This document shows positions 45,601-55,700 of a stretch of DNA of 64,000 bases, piece by piece. The DNA lies in assembly GCA_014651175.1 (NCBI GenBank), contig BMWJ01000005.1:248001-312000 (forward strand), in the 5' to 3' direction. The translations under genes were made by a program, and so were the position numbers. Below the pieces are notes generated by a model that was not told the origin of the DNA, searched no databases, and saw only the letters and a list, made by a program, of their open reading frames with translations. Numbering within the stretch: position 1 is the first letter of the stretch; each line of letters starts with the position of its first letter. The DNA is from Streptomyces clavifer. Its GTDB lineage: Bacteria > Actinomycetota > Actinomycetes > Streptomycetales > Streptomycetaceae.

Positions 45601-46786
45601 GGTGGCGGTTGGCCAGCCGCACTCCGCGCAGGGGTTCGTCGGCAGGCGTGTCGTTGAAGAGGCCGCCGAGTCCCCGCAACCCCAGTTCGGGGCGGCCTTC
45701 CTCGGATCCCAGCGCATCAATCAGCAGCTCCAGGGACCGGTACCGGTCATCGTGGGCGGTGCCCAGGCGACGCAGGGAGTGCCGACGGAGGCGGGCGGTG
45801 GAGAAGTAGCGGGTGAAACGGTCGCGGGTCTGCTCGTCCGCCTCGGGGTCGAGCAGGGCCCCCCGGTCCTCGGCGACGAAGAGGAAGATCATGCGGTAGA
45901 CGAGTCGGAGCAGTGCAGTCTGGAAGGTGTGGACGTCCAGGCGCTTGCGCAACTCGTCGTTGTGCGGGTGGCTCAGGAACCCGGTGCCGAGGACGGTGAG
46001 CGCTGCCTGGACCCCGTCGCGGAAGTGGTCCAGGGCCCGGCTGCCGGACTCGATGGCGACCGTCCGCCACTTCTCCAGCCAGCACCCCGAAGCCGCCGCC
46101 CCCTCGGCCACCGCGAACCGGGACGCGTGCAGCACGCAGTACAGCAGCACGAACTCGCTGAACAGCTCGCCGTCGAAGATGGCTTCCAGGTCGAACTCGA
46201 CGTACGCGGCGGTCGCGAAGGACGACGAGTCGCGCAGCAGCCGCACGCGGCGGCCGTTGGTGAGGACCGCCCACAGGTGGGCCTCGGTGCGGTTGAGGCA
46301 GTCCTGGAGCATGGACTGCGGGGGGACCTGGCCGAAGGTCAGGCGCTTGTCGAGCTCCTGGTTCCAGGGGACCTGGTGGACGAGGGCCGGGCCGTGGCGG
46401 TGGGAGACCGGGAAGTGCTTGTCCGGGTCGGCGTCGGCCGGGACGCCCGCCGCGCCGACCTCCGTCAGCGCGCCGAAGTCCAGCTTGCGGAAGAGCTGGG
46501 CCAGCCAGTCGGTGCCGGCCCGGCCGGTCGGGTCCGCAGCGGGTGCGCCGGTCTTAGGGTCGGCGGGCAGGGCGGTGCGCAGGTCGCGCCAGAGCGGCTT
46601 GAGGTACTCCCAGGCGCGCTCGGCCTCGTCGCGCACGGGGACCGAGGCGGGCAGGCCGTAGTCGGCGGGCCTGGTGCCCGGCAGGTTCCGTGCCTCGGCG
46701 ATGCGCAGCAGCATGTCGGCGGGGAGCAGGCCGCCGACCGTGGTGACGGCGGTGAAGGCCAGGGCGGTGCGGGTGGCGGCGGACAT
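42614..46786 (-). CDS. DrmMI-like N6-adenine DNA methyltransferase
   Basis: 1,390 residues. The SAM site VCDPACGSGHFLVAA (515-529) and the catalytic VVGNPPWDKVDF (799-810) mark an active-looking N6-adenine methylase. A long helical N-terminal region (1-500) and a target-recognition/C-terminal region flank them, as in the single-chain methylases of DISARM class 1 (DrmMI) and BREX (PglX). I favour DrmMI because a DrmD-like SNF2 helicase gene lies just upstream and no pglZ/pglY genes are seen. Residues of about 830-1195 are encoded by DNA of clearly lower GC (43.2-44.3 kb), suggesting exchange of the target-recognition part. The ATG overlaps the helicase stop (46786). It should mark host DNA as self. 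Confidence 0.82.
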   Translation of the reverse strand: MSAATRTALAFTAVTTVGGLLPADMLLRIAEARNLPGTRPADYGLPASVPVRDEAERAWEYLKPLWRDLRTALPADPKTGAPAADPTGRAGTDWLAQLFRKLDFGALTEVGAAGVPADADPDKHFPVSHRHGPALVHQVPWNQELDKRLTFGQVPPQSMLQDCLNRTEAHLWAVLTNGRRVRLLRDSSSFATAAYVEFDLEAIFDGELFSEFVLLYCVLHASRFAVAEGAAASGCWLEKWRTVAIESGSRALDHFRDGVQAALTVLGTGFLSHPHNDELRKRLDVHTFQTALLRLVYRMIFLFVAEDRGALLDPEADEQTRDRFTRYFSTARLRRHSLRRLGTAHDDRYRSLELLIDALGSEEGRPELGLRGLGGLFNDTPADEPLRGVRLANRHLFEAVKHLARMRDTGSARWRPVDYQHMGAEELGSVYEALLELVPKHSDTERKFELVDRIGNDRKKTGSYYTPSALTETLLDSTLNPVIDDAVRRGEQNASANRRPDPADTIVEELLSLTVCDPACGSGHFLVAAARRIAKRVAAVRDRNPEPTAESVRHAMHEVAARCVYGVDLNPMAVELAKVSLWLEAMEPGKPLSFLDAHIKHGNGLIGATPALMRDGIPDRAFKKTEGDDEAWTRSLLARNAQERVGQGGLFEVATETTVANSSFARGLRQISASSDDSLTDVRRKEAAYRDWSTSAEYLHALRLADSWCAAFVWVKREDMPPAITHKVFRGLEDPEGDAAPQSTHDEIVRLRDQYAFFHWHLEFPEVFHVPDDPALAEAGRMSETIAPGTGWAGGFSCVVGNPPWDKVDFEDKKYFSVVDPAIAEISGTARRTRIVEWERENSEASKRYREARRAVKGTFHFAGDSGVFPLCAKGLTLKGVTMLQTDTLFAEQMTNVVSATGRLGLILPTAIATGAGSQYLFANFTQRSILSSLYDFENKRPKSSALPKGGKWFESVHSSYKFCLLSLTGPAKGADASRVGFFLSEVADLEDPHRVFTLDPEDLARINPNTGTLPVFRTQRDASITAGVYRRVPVLWNEGSLGGNPWHMAFKATFFHTTDDSDLFRTHDELVADGWQLKGHTFTRSGKRMLPQYDGKMVHLYDHRWNSYHGTGNNHYKRIEVQEKRSPEAAAMPRYWIQESGTITVSRKGQVKEIPGVDARLSDLSWAYDWLIGWRNVARSTDERTAIPAFIPKSAAVEKLPLALPQVAPQAAAGLVAAQSTLIFDYVSRQKVGAISMGVYIWKQLPVPTPATLEPHLPFLLPRVLELVYTAYDMTPLARDLGDEGEPFQWEEERRARLRVELDTYFFHLYGISHEDTDYILESFQSESGGLKNNEIAKYGEYRTKRLVLAEYDRMAAAGLTMETPLTEGHSGTYRSTLTPPPGQGPRHD

Positions 46787-49740
46787 CAGGCTTCGGCTCC
46801 GGACACGGTAGAGGCGGCGGGGGCGACGGGCGGCAGGTGGACGTACACGCCGAGGACGTCGGCGGGCTCCTGCGGGACGACCTTCAGGCCGCGGACGATC
46901 TCCTCGTTGGCCTTGCGCACCCGGCGGTGCGAGGCGTCGAGCTCGGCGGCCAGATTCGTGCCGTACTCCGTGAGGTGTGCGGCGAGGTCCCCCAGGCCGT
47001 CCAGGGCGCGGGAGATGGCGTTGTGGGCGGACTGCTCGTGGGTGTTCGCCACGGCGCGGGCCGCGAGGAGGGCGGCGGCCGCGTCGTCGTCGAGCCAGCG
47101 GGCGCGCGACGGCATCCCCTCGAAGGCGAGCAGGCGAGCGTCCTCGGCGACCACCTGCCGTTCGCCGGTGCGGGACGGGAGGGTGAGGTGGAACCGGTAG
47201 CGGACCAGCAGGAGCGTGGTGCGGGTGGTGACCGCGTCCGTGGTGACCACACCGCAGCGCCGTGCCGGGCGGGGGCCGAGCGCCTTCACGTCCAGTGCCG
47301 AGTCCAGGACGTAGGAGGCGATGGCGCCGATCGCCGGGTCGGTGCGGACCAGAGCGGCCTCGCCGCGGGCGATCGCCGGGGTGGTGCGGAAGGGGATCTC
47401 GCGGTTCTCCTCGACGAGCCGGTTGCCCAGGGTCGCGGCAAGCGCGTCCCGCAGGCCCGCCGGGGTGCCGCCGGCCTGGGCGGTGAAGTCACCGGTGCCG
47501 TCGCGTGGGTCGCGGACCAGTGCGTCCAGGTCGCGCAGGGCCTCCAGGGCGAAACCGCGGACCTCCTCCGCGCCGCCGAGCGCGGCCCGTACGGCGGCGA
47601 CCTCGCGAGCCACCTCCTCCGGGTGGATCGCGCGCTGGGCGTACTTCGAGCGGGAGGTCTTCTCCCGCTCGGCGGCCGAGGACCACTCACGCTCGATGCG
47701 CTCGAAGGACTCCTGGTGGCCGTCCCCCATGTCGAACAGGCTCTCCTGGCTGCCCTGCCGTCCGTGCAGCAGCAGCCACTCCACCACCGCGTCGGTGACG
47801 CCGGACGCGGTCTCGTCGGGGACGGAGACGGAGATGCCCAGGTCCTTCTTGATCTGCCGGTGCTTCTTGAACAGCACCTCCAGGACCTTGCCGTCGATAC
47901 CGTTGTCCTCGCCGTACATGGTGATGACGCGGACCTGGTCGCGCTTCTGGCCGTAGCGGTCGACGCGTCCCTCCCGCTGGTCGTGCCGGGTCGGGTTCCA
48001 CGCCAGGTCGTAGTGGACGACCGCGTCGAAGTGGTGCTGGAGGTTGACGCCCTCGGACAGGCAGTCGGTGGCGATCAGCACCCGCCGGGCAGCCGGGTCG
48101 CCGGCCTCGCCCGCCTCGACGGCGAGCTGCTCGATCCGCTCCAGGCGCTGCTGCGGGGAGAGGGTGCCGGTCACCGCGGCGATCTTCGTCTTCTTGCCGA
48201 GCTTGCCGTCGAGCTGCTCGGCGAGGTACGTGGCCGTCGGGATGTAGCGGCAGAAGACGATCGGGTGGTAGCCCTCGGCGATGAGGCCCTTCAGGTGCCG
48301 GGTGAGCGCCTTCAGCTTCGCGTCCTCGGCGGGCCCGACCAACTCCGCCGCACGTGAGGCGAGTTCGAGCAGCCGGGCGCCCGCGTCCTCGGACTCGGCG
48401 GCGCCCGGTGCGACGTCCATGCCCTCCAGCCGGTCGTTGTCCGCGGAGTCGGCGGCCACCGAGGCACCCAGCAGGTCCGCCTCGTGCGCGGTGCGGGCGA
48501 CGGCGGACTCGGAGCGGGTCTTCAGCGTCTGCGCGGCGGCGGCCGGGGAGGACACCATCGAGCGCAGCAGCGCGATCACCGACCACCACGCGATCCGGGC
48601 CTCCCGCTTCCCCTGCTCACCGGCCTCCGCGACGCGGTCACGCGCGTAGGCGATGGCGTCGTCGAGCAGCGCCCGGTAGCCGGGCGTCAGCTTGTACGGC
48701 TCGTCCTTCGTCCAGCGGTCCGAGGGGAAGGCGGTCCGCTCGGCCAGCGAGTCGTCGGCGAGACCGTCCTCCCTGGTGAGGTAGGTGCGGACGTCGGCGC
48801 GCTTGCGGGCCACGAAATACTCGGCGAGCTTCGCCCGCCCCGCCGGTGACTCCAGGTCCAGGGTCGCCAGCTCGGGCCGTACCAGACCCAGCAGGTTGCG
48901 GAAGGCGGACTCCTTGCCGGAGTGCGGGGTCGCCGTCAGCAGCAGCAGATGGCGGTCGGCGTCGGCGGAGACCTTCCGCAGCAGCTCGTAGCGGAGCTGG
49001 TTCGACGCGGAGGACGCGCCGCCCTGCGTCGCGTCGTCGGCGGCCACGCAGGAGTGCGCCTCGTCGACGATCACCAGGTCGGGGCAGTGCCGTACGAAGT
49101 CCTCGCGGTGCCGGGTCGACTTGATGAAGTCCGTGGAGATGATCGTGAACGGGTGCTTGTCGAACAGGGACTGGCCGAGCTCCAGCCCGCGTTCCAGCCG
49201 CGACACCGTGGAGGCCAGGACCAGTTCGGCGTCGATGCCGAACTTCTCCCGCAGCTCGCCCTGCCACTGCTCGGCCAGCGACGGGGAGCACAGCACCGCC
49301 AGCCGGGTCGCCTCGCCCTGTGCCAGCAGCTCCTTGGCGATGAGCCCCGCCTCGATCGTCTTGCCGATGCCGACGTCGTCCGAGATCAGCAGCCGTACGG
49401 TGCGCTGCCGCAGCGCCATCAGCAGCGGGACCAGCTGGTAGGCCCGGGGTTCCACGGCGATCGACGCCAGGGAGCGGAACGGTCCCGCCCCCGAACGGAA
49501 GCCGATGCGCAGCGCCGTGCGCAGCAGACCGGCGGCCCGCTGGTCGCCCAGGTCGGACGGGCTCGGCGGTGCGAACTCGGCCGGACGCACCTCCTCGAAG
49601 GACGGGAAGACGGCCGCGATGTCGTCCTCGCTCCCACCCAGGGGGCGCAGCACCAGCATGTCGGCGGCGCTCTCGGGAAGCACCACCCATTCCCGGCCAC
49701 GGGCGGCGACCAGCGAGCCGGCTGTGTACGTGAGGCTCAT
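46786..49740 (-). CDS. DrmD-like SNF2-family helicase
   Basis: 984 residues. A SNF2/SWI2-type ATPase with Walker A ISDDVGIGKTIEAGLIAKEL (GIGKT 124-128), DEAH box in LVIVDEAHSC (about 220), motif III LLLLTATPHSG and C-terminal motifs LIATDCLSEGVNLQ and HDQREGRVDRYGQ. Length and pattern fit DrmD, the class 1 DISARM helicase usually encoded beside the adenine methylase. The start ATG at 49740 lies 42 bp after the kinase-helicase stop; the stop touches the methylase ATG. SNF2 translocases of this kind are thought to scan DNA and control nuclease loading. Expected to act with the methylase downstream. Confidence 0.85.
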   Translation of the reverse strand: MSLTYTAGSLVAARGREWVVLPESAADMLVLRPLGGSEDDIAAVFPSFEEVRPAEFAPPSPSDLGDQRAAGLLRTALRIGFRSGAGPFRSLASIAVEPRAYQLVPLLMALRQRTVRLLISDDVGIGKTIEAGLIAKELLAQGEATRLAVLCSPSLAEQWQGELREKFGIDAELVLASTVSRLERGLELGQSLFDKHPFTIISTDFIKSTRHREDFVRHCPDLVIVDEAHSCVAADDATQGGASSASNQLRYELLRKVSADADRHLLLLTATPHSGKESAFRNLLGLVRPELATLDLESPAGRAKLAEYFVARKRADVRTYLTREDGLADDSLAERTAFPSDRWTKDEPYKLTPGYRALLDDAIAYARDRVAEAGEQGKREARIAWWSVIALLRSMVSSPAAAAQTLKTRSESAVARTAHEADLLGASVAADSADNDRLEGMDVAPGAAESEDAGARLLELASRAAELVGPAEDAKLKALTRHLKGLIAEGYHPIVFCRYIPTATYLAEQLDGKLGKKTKIAAVTGTLSPQQRLERIEQLAVEAGEAGDPAARRVLIATDCLSEGVNLQHHFDAVVHYDLAWNPTRHDQREGRVDRYGQKRDQVRVITMYGEDNGIDGKVLEVLFKKHRQIKKDLGISVSVPDETASGVTDAVVEWLLLHGRQGSQESLFDMGDGHQESFERIEREWSSAAEREKTSRSKYAQRAIHPEEVAREVAAVRAALGGAEEVRGFALEALRDLDALVRDPRDGTGDFTAQAGGTPAGLRDALAATLGNRLVEENREIPFRTTPAIARGEAALVRTDPAIGAIASYVLDSALDVKALGPRPARRCGVVTTDAVTTRTTLLLVRYRFHLTLPSRTGERQVVAEDARLLAFEGMPSRARWLDDDAAAALLAARAVANTHEQSAHNAISRALDGLGDLAAHLTEYGTNLAAELDASHRRVRKANEEIVRGLKVVPQEPADVLGVYVHLPPVAPAASTVSGAEA

Positions 49741-49782
49741 GAGATGTCTCAGTTTCTGGAGATTCGGAAGAGGGCGGCGCGG

Positions 49783-52700
49783 TCAGCGCAGGTGGAAGTA
49801 GGCGGCCTGGTGGCCGGTGATGGCGTCCCAGTCCGCGTCCGTGGGGAAGCGGACGACGTCCCAGCCGGCGTCCTCCAGCCGGTAGCCGGCCTCCAGGTCG
49901 CGGGTCGCGCCGGCCGGGTGGCCGGGGACGTCGACGAACACGGCGAGGCTGGCACCGTCCAGGCGGAAGACGAGGTCGGGGCAGGCTCCCGCCTCCGGGA
50001 CGAGGGTCTTGACCTGGTCGGGGAGCCGGTAGCCCTTTGCCCTGAGCCAGCCGAGCAGGTCGCCCTCCGCGACCAAGGCGGCCAGATCGGTCTCCAGCAC
50101 GGTCGGCGAGGGCGCCGGGGTGCTCGTGGGAGGGGAGTCCACCGTGCGCGCGGCCGGGGAGTTCTCCGGCGCGGTGGTCGCGCTGTCCGCCGCCGGGGCC
50201 AGCCTGCGGAAGAGTTCGCTGCGGGACTCGCCCCGGTCCTCCCGCTCGGTGCGGGCGCCGGCCAGCCGCTCCAGCAGCGGCAGTGCGCTGTGCCGGCTCA
50301 GCCTGCGGTGGTGCGTCTGGTTGGCGTAGGACAGCAGGCAGGCGTAGCAGCCACGGGCGCACTGCTCATCGTCCGACGGCCCGCCCTCGTCTTCGCCGGT
50401 CTCCGGGTCGAAGTGGCAGATCTCCATGGCGGTCCTGGCCGCCTTGGCGAGGGCGTCCTTGTCGTGCTGGATACGGCGCAGCACACCGGCGCCGCCCTCG
50501 GCCGCCTCCGTGAACAGAAGGTGGCGGCGCGGGCCGTCGTCCGGAGGCAGCAGCTCCGCGGTCAGCTCGGAGTCCTCCAGCTCGAAAGCCGCCTCGATGC
50601 CCCGCTCCAGCGCGTACAGGAACGACAGGGCCACCGGCTCGGGCTGCGGCTCGTCCAGAGTGACGACGAGGATGTTGCGGCGGTCCTCCACGTAGGGCAG
50701 GACACGCCGCTTGCGGCGCTTCTCGTTGCCGTCCTCGTCGACCACCGGCATGCCGGTGCCCTCGATGGCGTCCGCCGCGGCCCGGTCGTTGAGCCAGCGG
50801 CCGTCGCCGAGGTCGAGCCAGTAGCCGTCCGGCTCGCCCTCCTTGTCGCGGACGCGGCCGAGGTTGGTGATGCGGACGGTCGCGGAGTCCCCGTAGTCCA
50901 GGTCGAGGACCGGAGCGCCTTCGCGGTCGGTCACATGAGAGGTGAGACGCCCCTTGCGGACGCCGTGGTCCTGGAACGCGTACGAGGTCTCCAAGCGGAA
51001 ACCGGCCCGGCGGCGCTCCTCCTCGTCGGAGGAGATCCGCTCGCGCGGGGTCGTGTACACGGTGTGCAGGTGGAGCAGGCCGGTGCGCTTGCCCGTCAGC
51101 TGCTCGTGGCACATCGTGCAGACGTCCGTGCCGACCTTGACGGCGTAGTGGTAGCCGCAGCCGTCACAGCGCCTCGCCTCCGCCGTCGCCAGGTCACCCG
51201 AGGCGTCCGGCGGCAGCTGCACCCGGGTGACCTGGTAGCGGGCCCCCTCGTGGTAGATGAGCGCCCCGGGACCGAACTCGCGGATCGCGAGGAACCGGGG
51301 ACGCTGCAGGTAGTCGCCGTCGGCGTTGCGGCGGTTGCCGGACCGCGGGATGTACGCGGCCAGCGGGAGCCGCGGGAAGCTGTAGCCCGGCAGGAACCCC
51401 TCGGAGGCCAGATAGCGGTACGGGTTGAAGTCGCTCATCACCGACTTGCTGTCGGACGAGCGGTTCAGCAGCAGGTTCGTCTGGGTCTCCGCCTCGCGCC
51501 GGCGGGTGCGGGCCCGGCCCTGCTCGCCGGGCGTCAGGGTGTGGTCGACGACCCGCTTGTTCTGCTCGTACTGGTCCATGACGGCCGCCCGGAACAGCTC
51601 CCGCCACCGGTCGAAGGACGCGTGGAACTCCTGCGGGGCCCGCTCGATCCGGTCCTCGATCCACTCGTCGTACCACCACGTGGTCGCCTCGAAGTCCCCG
51701 ATGAGCGGGGTCAGTACGGTCCGGGCGGTCGCGATCGCGCGCCGACGGGCGTCCTCGTCGAGGGACAGGTCGTGGATGTGGGGGAGGAGCGCCAGCGCCA
51801 TGTGCGGATCGGGGCGGTCGCCGCCGTCCGGGTCGTAGGCGACGTCGACGACGTCCGGGATCGCCCTGCCGAGCTTCATCCCGGTCTCCGCCAGCCAGAT
51901 GCCCTGCAGGTGGGAGCGGACCAGGTCCTCGTTGGCGAGGTCCAGACGCGGCGGGGCCACCTGCCCGGACACCATGTCCTGGGAGCGGCGGAAGTAGTAC
52001 TGATCGTGGCTGTTGCCCGTGGCGCAGTACGTGGTCACGAGTGCGGGCTGGCCGGAACGGCCCGCCCGGCCCGAACGCTGCGCGTAGTTCGCCGGGGTCG
52101 GCGGGACGTTGCGCATCATCACGGCGTTGAGCGAGGAGATGTCCACGCCCAGCTCCATCGTCGGCGAGCAGTACAGCAGGGGCAGTTCGGCGGAGCGGAA
52201 CTCCCGCTCGCGCTCCAGCCGGTCCTCCGGCGTCACCTGCGCGGTGTGCTCCCGGGCGAACAGGCCCGCCAGCTCGGCCGCCGCCGTCCGGTACAGGTCC
52301 CGGAAGAATGGGTTGACCCGCGGCCCCTCGCCGCGGTTGTACGTGCGGGCCAGCGGGTCGATCGCGCCCCGCTCGCCGTTACCGGCCCGCCAGATGAGGG
52401 CGGCGGCCGACACCCGGAACCCCATGCGCTTCTCGGCCGCACGGCGGCGGTAGGCCGGGCCGGCGTGCTCCGGGGCCGCCTCCACCTCACGCACCAGGTC
52501 CGCCTCGCGCAGCACCCTCAGCAGGTCCTCGATGATGCCCTGGACGTCCTCCGGGGGGAGGTCGCGCAGCTCGGGCAGATTCCGCCGCAGGTACTTGCCG
52601 AACTTGCCGCGGGCCGACAGGAACAGCGCGGAGCGCTCCATACCCGGCCGCGAGCCGTACGGGTAGGCGGTGCCGACGGTGGGGCGGTCGCTCTCGCTCA

Positions 52701-55700
52701 GCACCCACGGACCCGCGAGGCGCTCCTCGCTCGCCCGCTGCAAGGTGTCGAAGTCGTCGCGGAAGTACTGCACGTCGATGGCGAGGGCGCGCCGCATGAA
52801 GTCCAGCAGCGTCCGGGCGATCTCCTCACGCAGCGCGGGGTCCGCGTCGCGGAGCGCCGCGTGGACGGAATCCCAGCGGTCCGGCTCGGCGGCGATCCAG
52901 CCCAGGTCCTCGTAGTCGATGCGCAGCAGCCCCGTCTGCTCGAGGTTCGGCATCGTGATGCGCCAGCCGCGCTCCAGGTCGCGGTAGAGCCGGTACCCCA
53001 CGACGTCACGGAAGGCCTTCGCCGCACGGCTCTCCATCGAGGGAGCCAGCTTGCTGTGCTTCGTGTTCGCCGCGTACTCGCGGGGCGTCAGCCCCATCAC
53101 CTCGGTCACGGCCTCGGCGAGGTCGTCATGGCGCAGCCCCTCCTCGCCGGCCCGGACCGCGGCCTGGTGGAGGGCACCGCGCAACTGGGTCACCTGCGCG
53201 AAGTCGTTGAAGTGCCCGGCCTGGAGCGACGCGTCCTGCCGGTTGTCGACGAAGGTGAGGAGCTTGCGCGCCTCCTTGCCCAGGCTCTCCTCCGGCACCG
53301 CCCGCAGGGACTTCACGATCGACGCGGAGATCAGGGAGGTCGCCGAGGAACGCCCCTCCTGGTCGAGGGTGGCGAGCTTGGCGAAGTCCCGGCCGCGGGT
53401 CTGCTCGTAGGAGACCTGGCAGTGCACGCAGAACAGGAACGGCGCCGGCACGAACGCCGCCACCAGACCCTCGTCCGACTCGTTCCCGAAGGCGTCCACG
53501 ACGACGCGCTTGGGCACCCGGGGGCGGTAGGACTTCTTGACGACGGTCACGCCCTGCGCGTCCCGTTCGAGCCACGACTCCGGCAACCGCCGGTCGTCCA
53601 CGGCCTTCTGCGCATCGGCGGGCCACTCGTAGTCCTCCCCGGGCATGCCCAGGTACAGATAACCCTCGCCGTCGCGGCCCCCGGAGGCCGAGGTGTCCCG
53701 GCGCGGCTCGTACCGGAAGGCGCCGCTCTCCTCGGAGCGCCAGACGGTCAGGTACTCCTGACCGCACTCGCGGCAGAACGCCAGCGGGAACAGCGGCTTG
53801 CCGGCACTGCCGGGCTGCTCCAGCTGGTAGGTGCGGGTGAGGGGACGGGTGAGCGGATCCTCCAGCGTCGTGTAGACGGTGTCGCCCTTGGAGAGGAACT
53901 GGTGCAGCCGGAAGGCGAACAACGGCCTTTCCGTCACCGGGTGCTTCGCCTGCGCACCGGCCTCCAGGGTGGTGCGGATCGCCTCGCGCACGCTCTCCTC
54001 GGCCACACCCGAGGCGTCGGCCAGCTCGGTGGCCGCCGCCTCAAGAGTGCCCGGGGCACACCGGCGGTACCTCCCCGTGCTCTCCTCGCGCTCCAGACCG
54101 AACCGGGACTCCACCCAGCGGGCCAGCGAGTCCTTCGTCAGCGCGTCGTACGAGCGGGGTGCCGCCGGAACCCGCAGCCGCTCGGCGGGCACGTCCGCCG
54201 GAGCCTCCTCGGTCGCCCGGACGAGGGTCTCGCCGATGACCCGCTTCGGCAGGACCGTCGTACCGAACAGCCGGCCGGCGACCCTGGCCACCTCGCGCCG
54301 CTGATCCTCCCAGGAACCCTCGGTGGACATGGTCGCCGAGGTGCCGATGCACTGCAGGGTCGCCGAGGCCCGGCAGGCCTCGCGGACCCGGCGGATCAGG
54401 AACGCCACGTCCGCGCCCTGCCTGCCGCGGTAGGTGTGCAACTCGTCGAAGACGAGGAACTGCAGTCCCTCGGCCATGCGGATCAGGCTGGACCTGTCGT
54501 CCGGCCGGGTCAGCATCAGCTCCAGCATCACGTAGTTCGTCAGCAGGATGTCCGGAGGGTTCTTGCGCAGCTCCCGACGCCTTTCGTCGGACTCCTGCCC
54601 GGTGTAACGGGCGAAGGTGACCGGCTCGCCCCCCGTCCCGAAACCGTGGCGCAGGTACTTCTCCAGCTCGCCGAGCTGCGAGTTGGCCAGGGCGTTCATC
54701 GGATAGACCACGATCGCGCGGACCCGCCCGCCCCCGCCGGGGCCGGCGGCCTGACGTTCCTTCAGGACGCGGTCCACGATCGGGACGATGTACGCAAGGG
54801 ACTTGCCGGAACCGGTGCCGGTGGTCAGGACGTAGGAGTCGCCCGCCTGTGCGGCCTCGATCGCCTGCCGCTGATGGAGGTGGAAGGTCAGCGGACGGCC
54901 GTCCGGGCGCCGCGCGTTCTCCTTCTTGCCCGCCTGGAAGATCTCTGCGCACTTGGGGTGCAGCAGACCGTCCCGCACGAGGTCGGTGACCTGGCCGCCG
55001 TCGGCGAAGAAGGGATTGAGCGACAGCCACGGGTCCGGCCACTGCGACTTCGCCGCCAGGTCGTCCTCGACGAAGCCCTCGATCCGGGCGTCCCGGATCA
55101 CCGTCGCACTCTTGGTGAAGTCCTCGTACTCCTTGATCAGATCTGCGTGGATGCCGAAGACGTCCATCGTCTCGGGCAGGCGCGGCTCCCTGCGCGGCAC
55201 GGGCGCGGGCGCGGCAGGGGTGCGCTCGGGGAGCAGGGAACGCAGCCGCGCCACCGGGTCCATCACCCGCCAGTGCGGGGCCAGCAGGTCAGCGGTGTCG
55301 TCCGGCGCCAGCGCGAGCGGGACCAGGGCGTCGTGGACCTGGGCGGCGTTCTCGGGCCGCAGGTCGGCGTCCTTCTCCAGCAGGCGGCCGACGAGCCGGA
55401 CCAGCTCGGCGGGAAGGTCCGGGCGCACCAGGGTCAGCTGCGGCGGCGCTTCGTGCTGATGCTGCTCGGAGAGCTCGAAAGGCGTCCTGGCGGAGAACGG
55501 AGGCCGCCCGATCAGCAGTTCGTACAGGATGCAGCCGAGCGCGTAGAGGTCGGCGAGGGCGGAGACGGGTTCGGCCCGGAACTGCTCCGGGGCCATGTAG
55601 CGGGCCGTGCCGACGCTGACACCCGTACTGGTCAGCCGCGTCTGGTCGGGATCGTCGACGATCGAGCCCATGCCGAAGTCGAGGACCTTGAGGGTGCCGT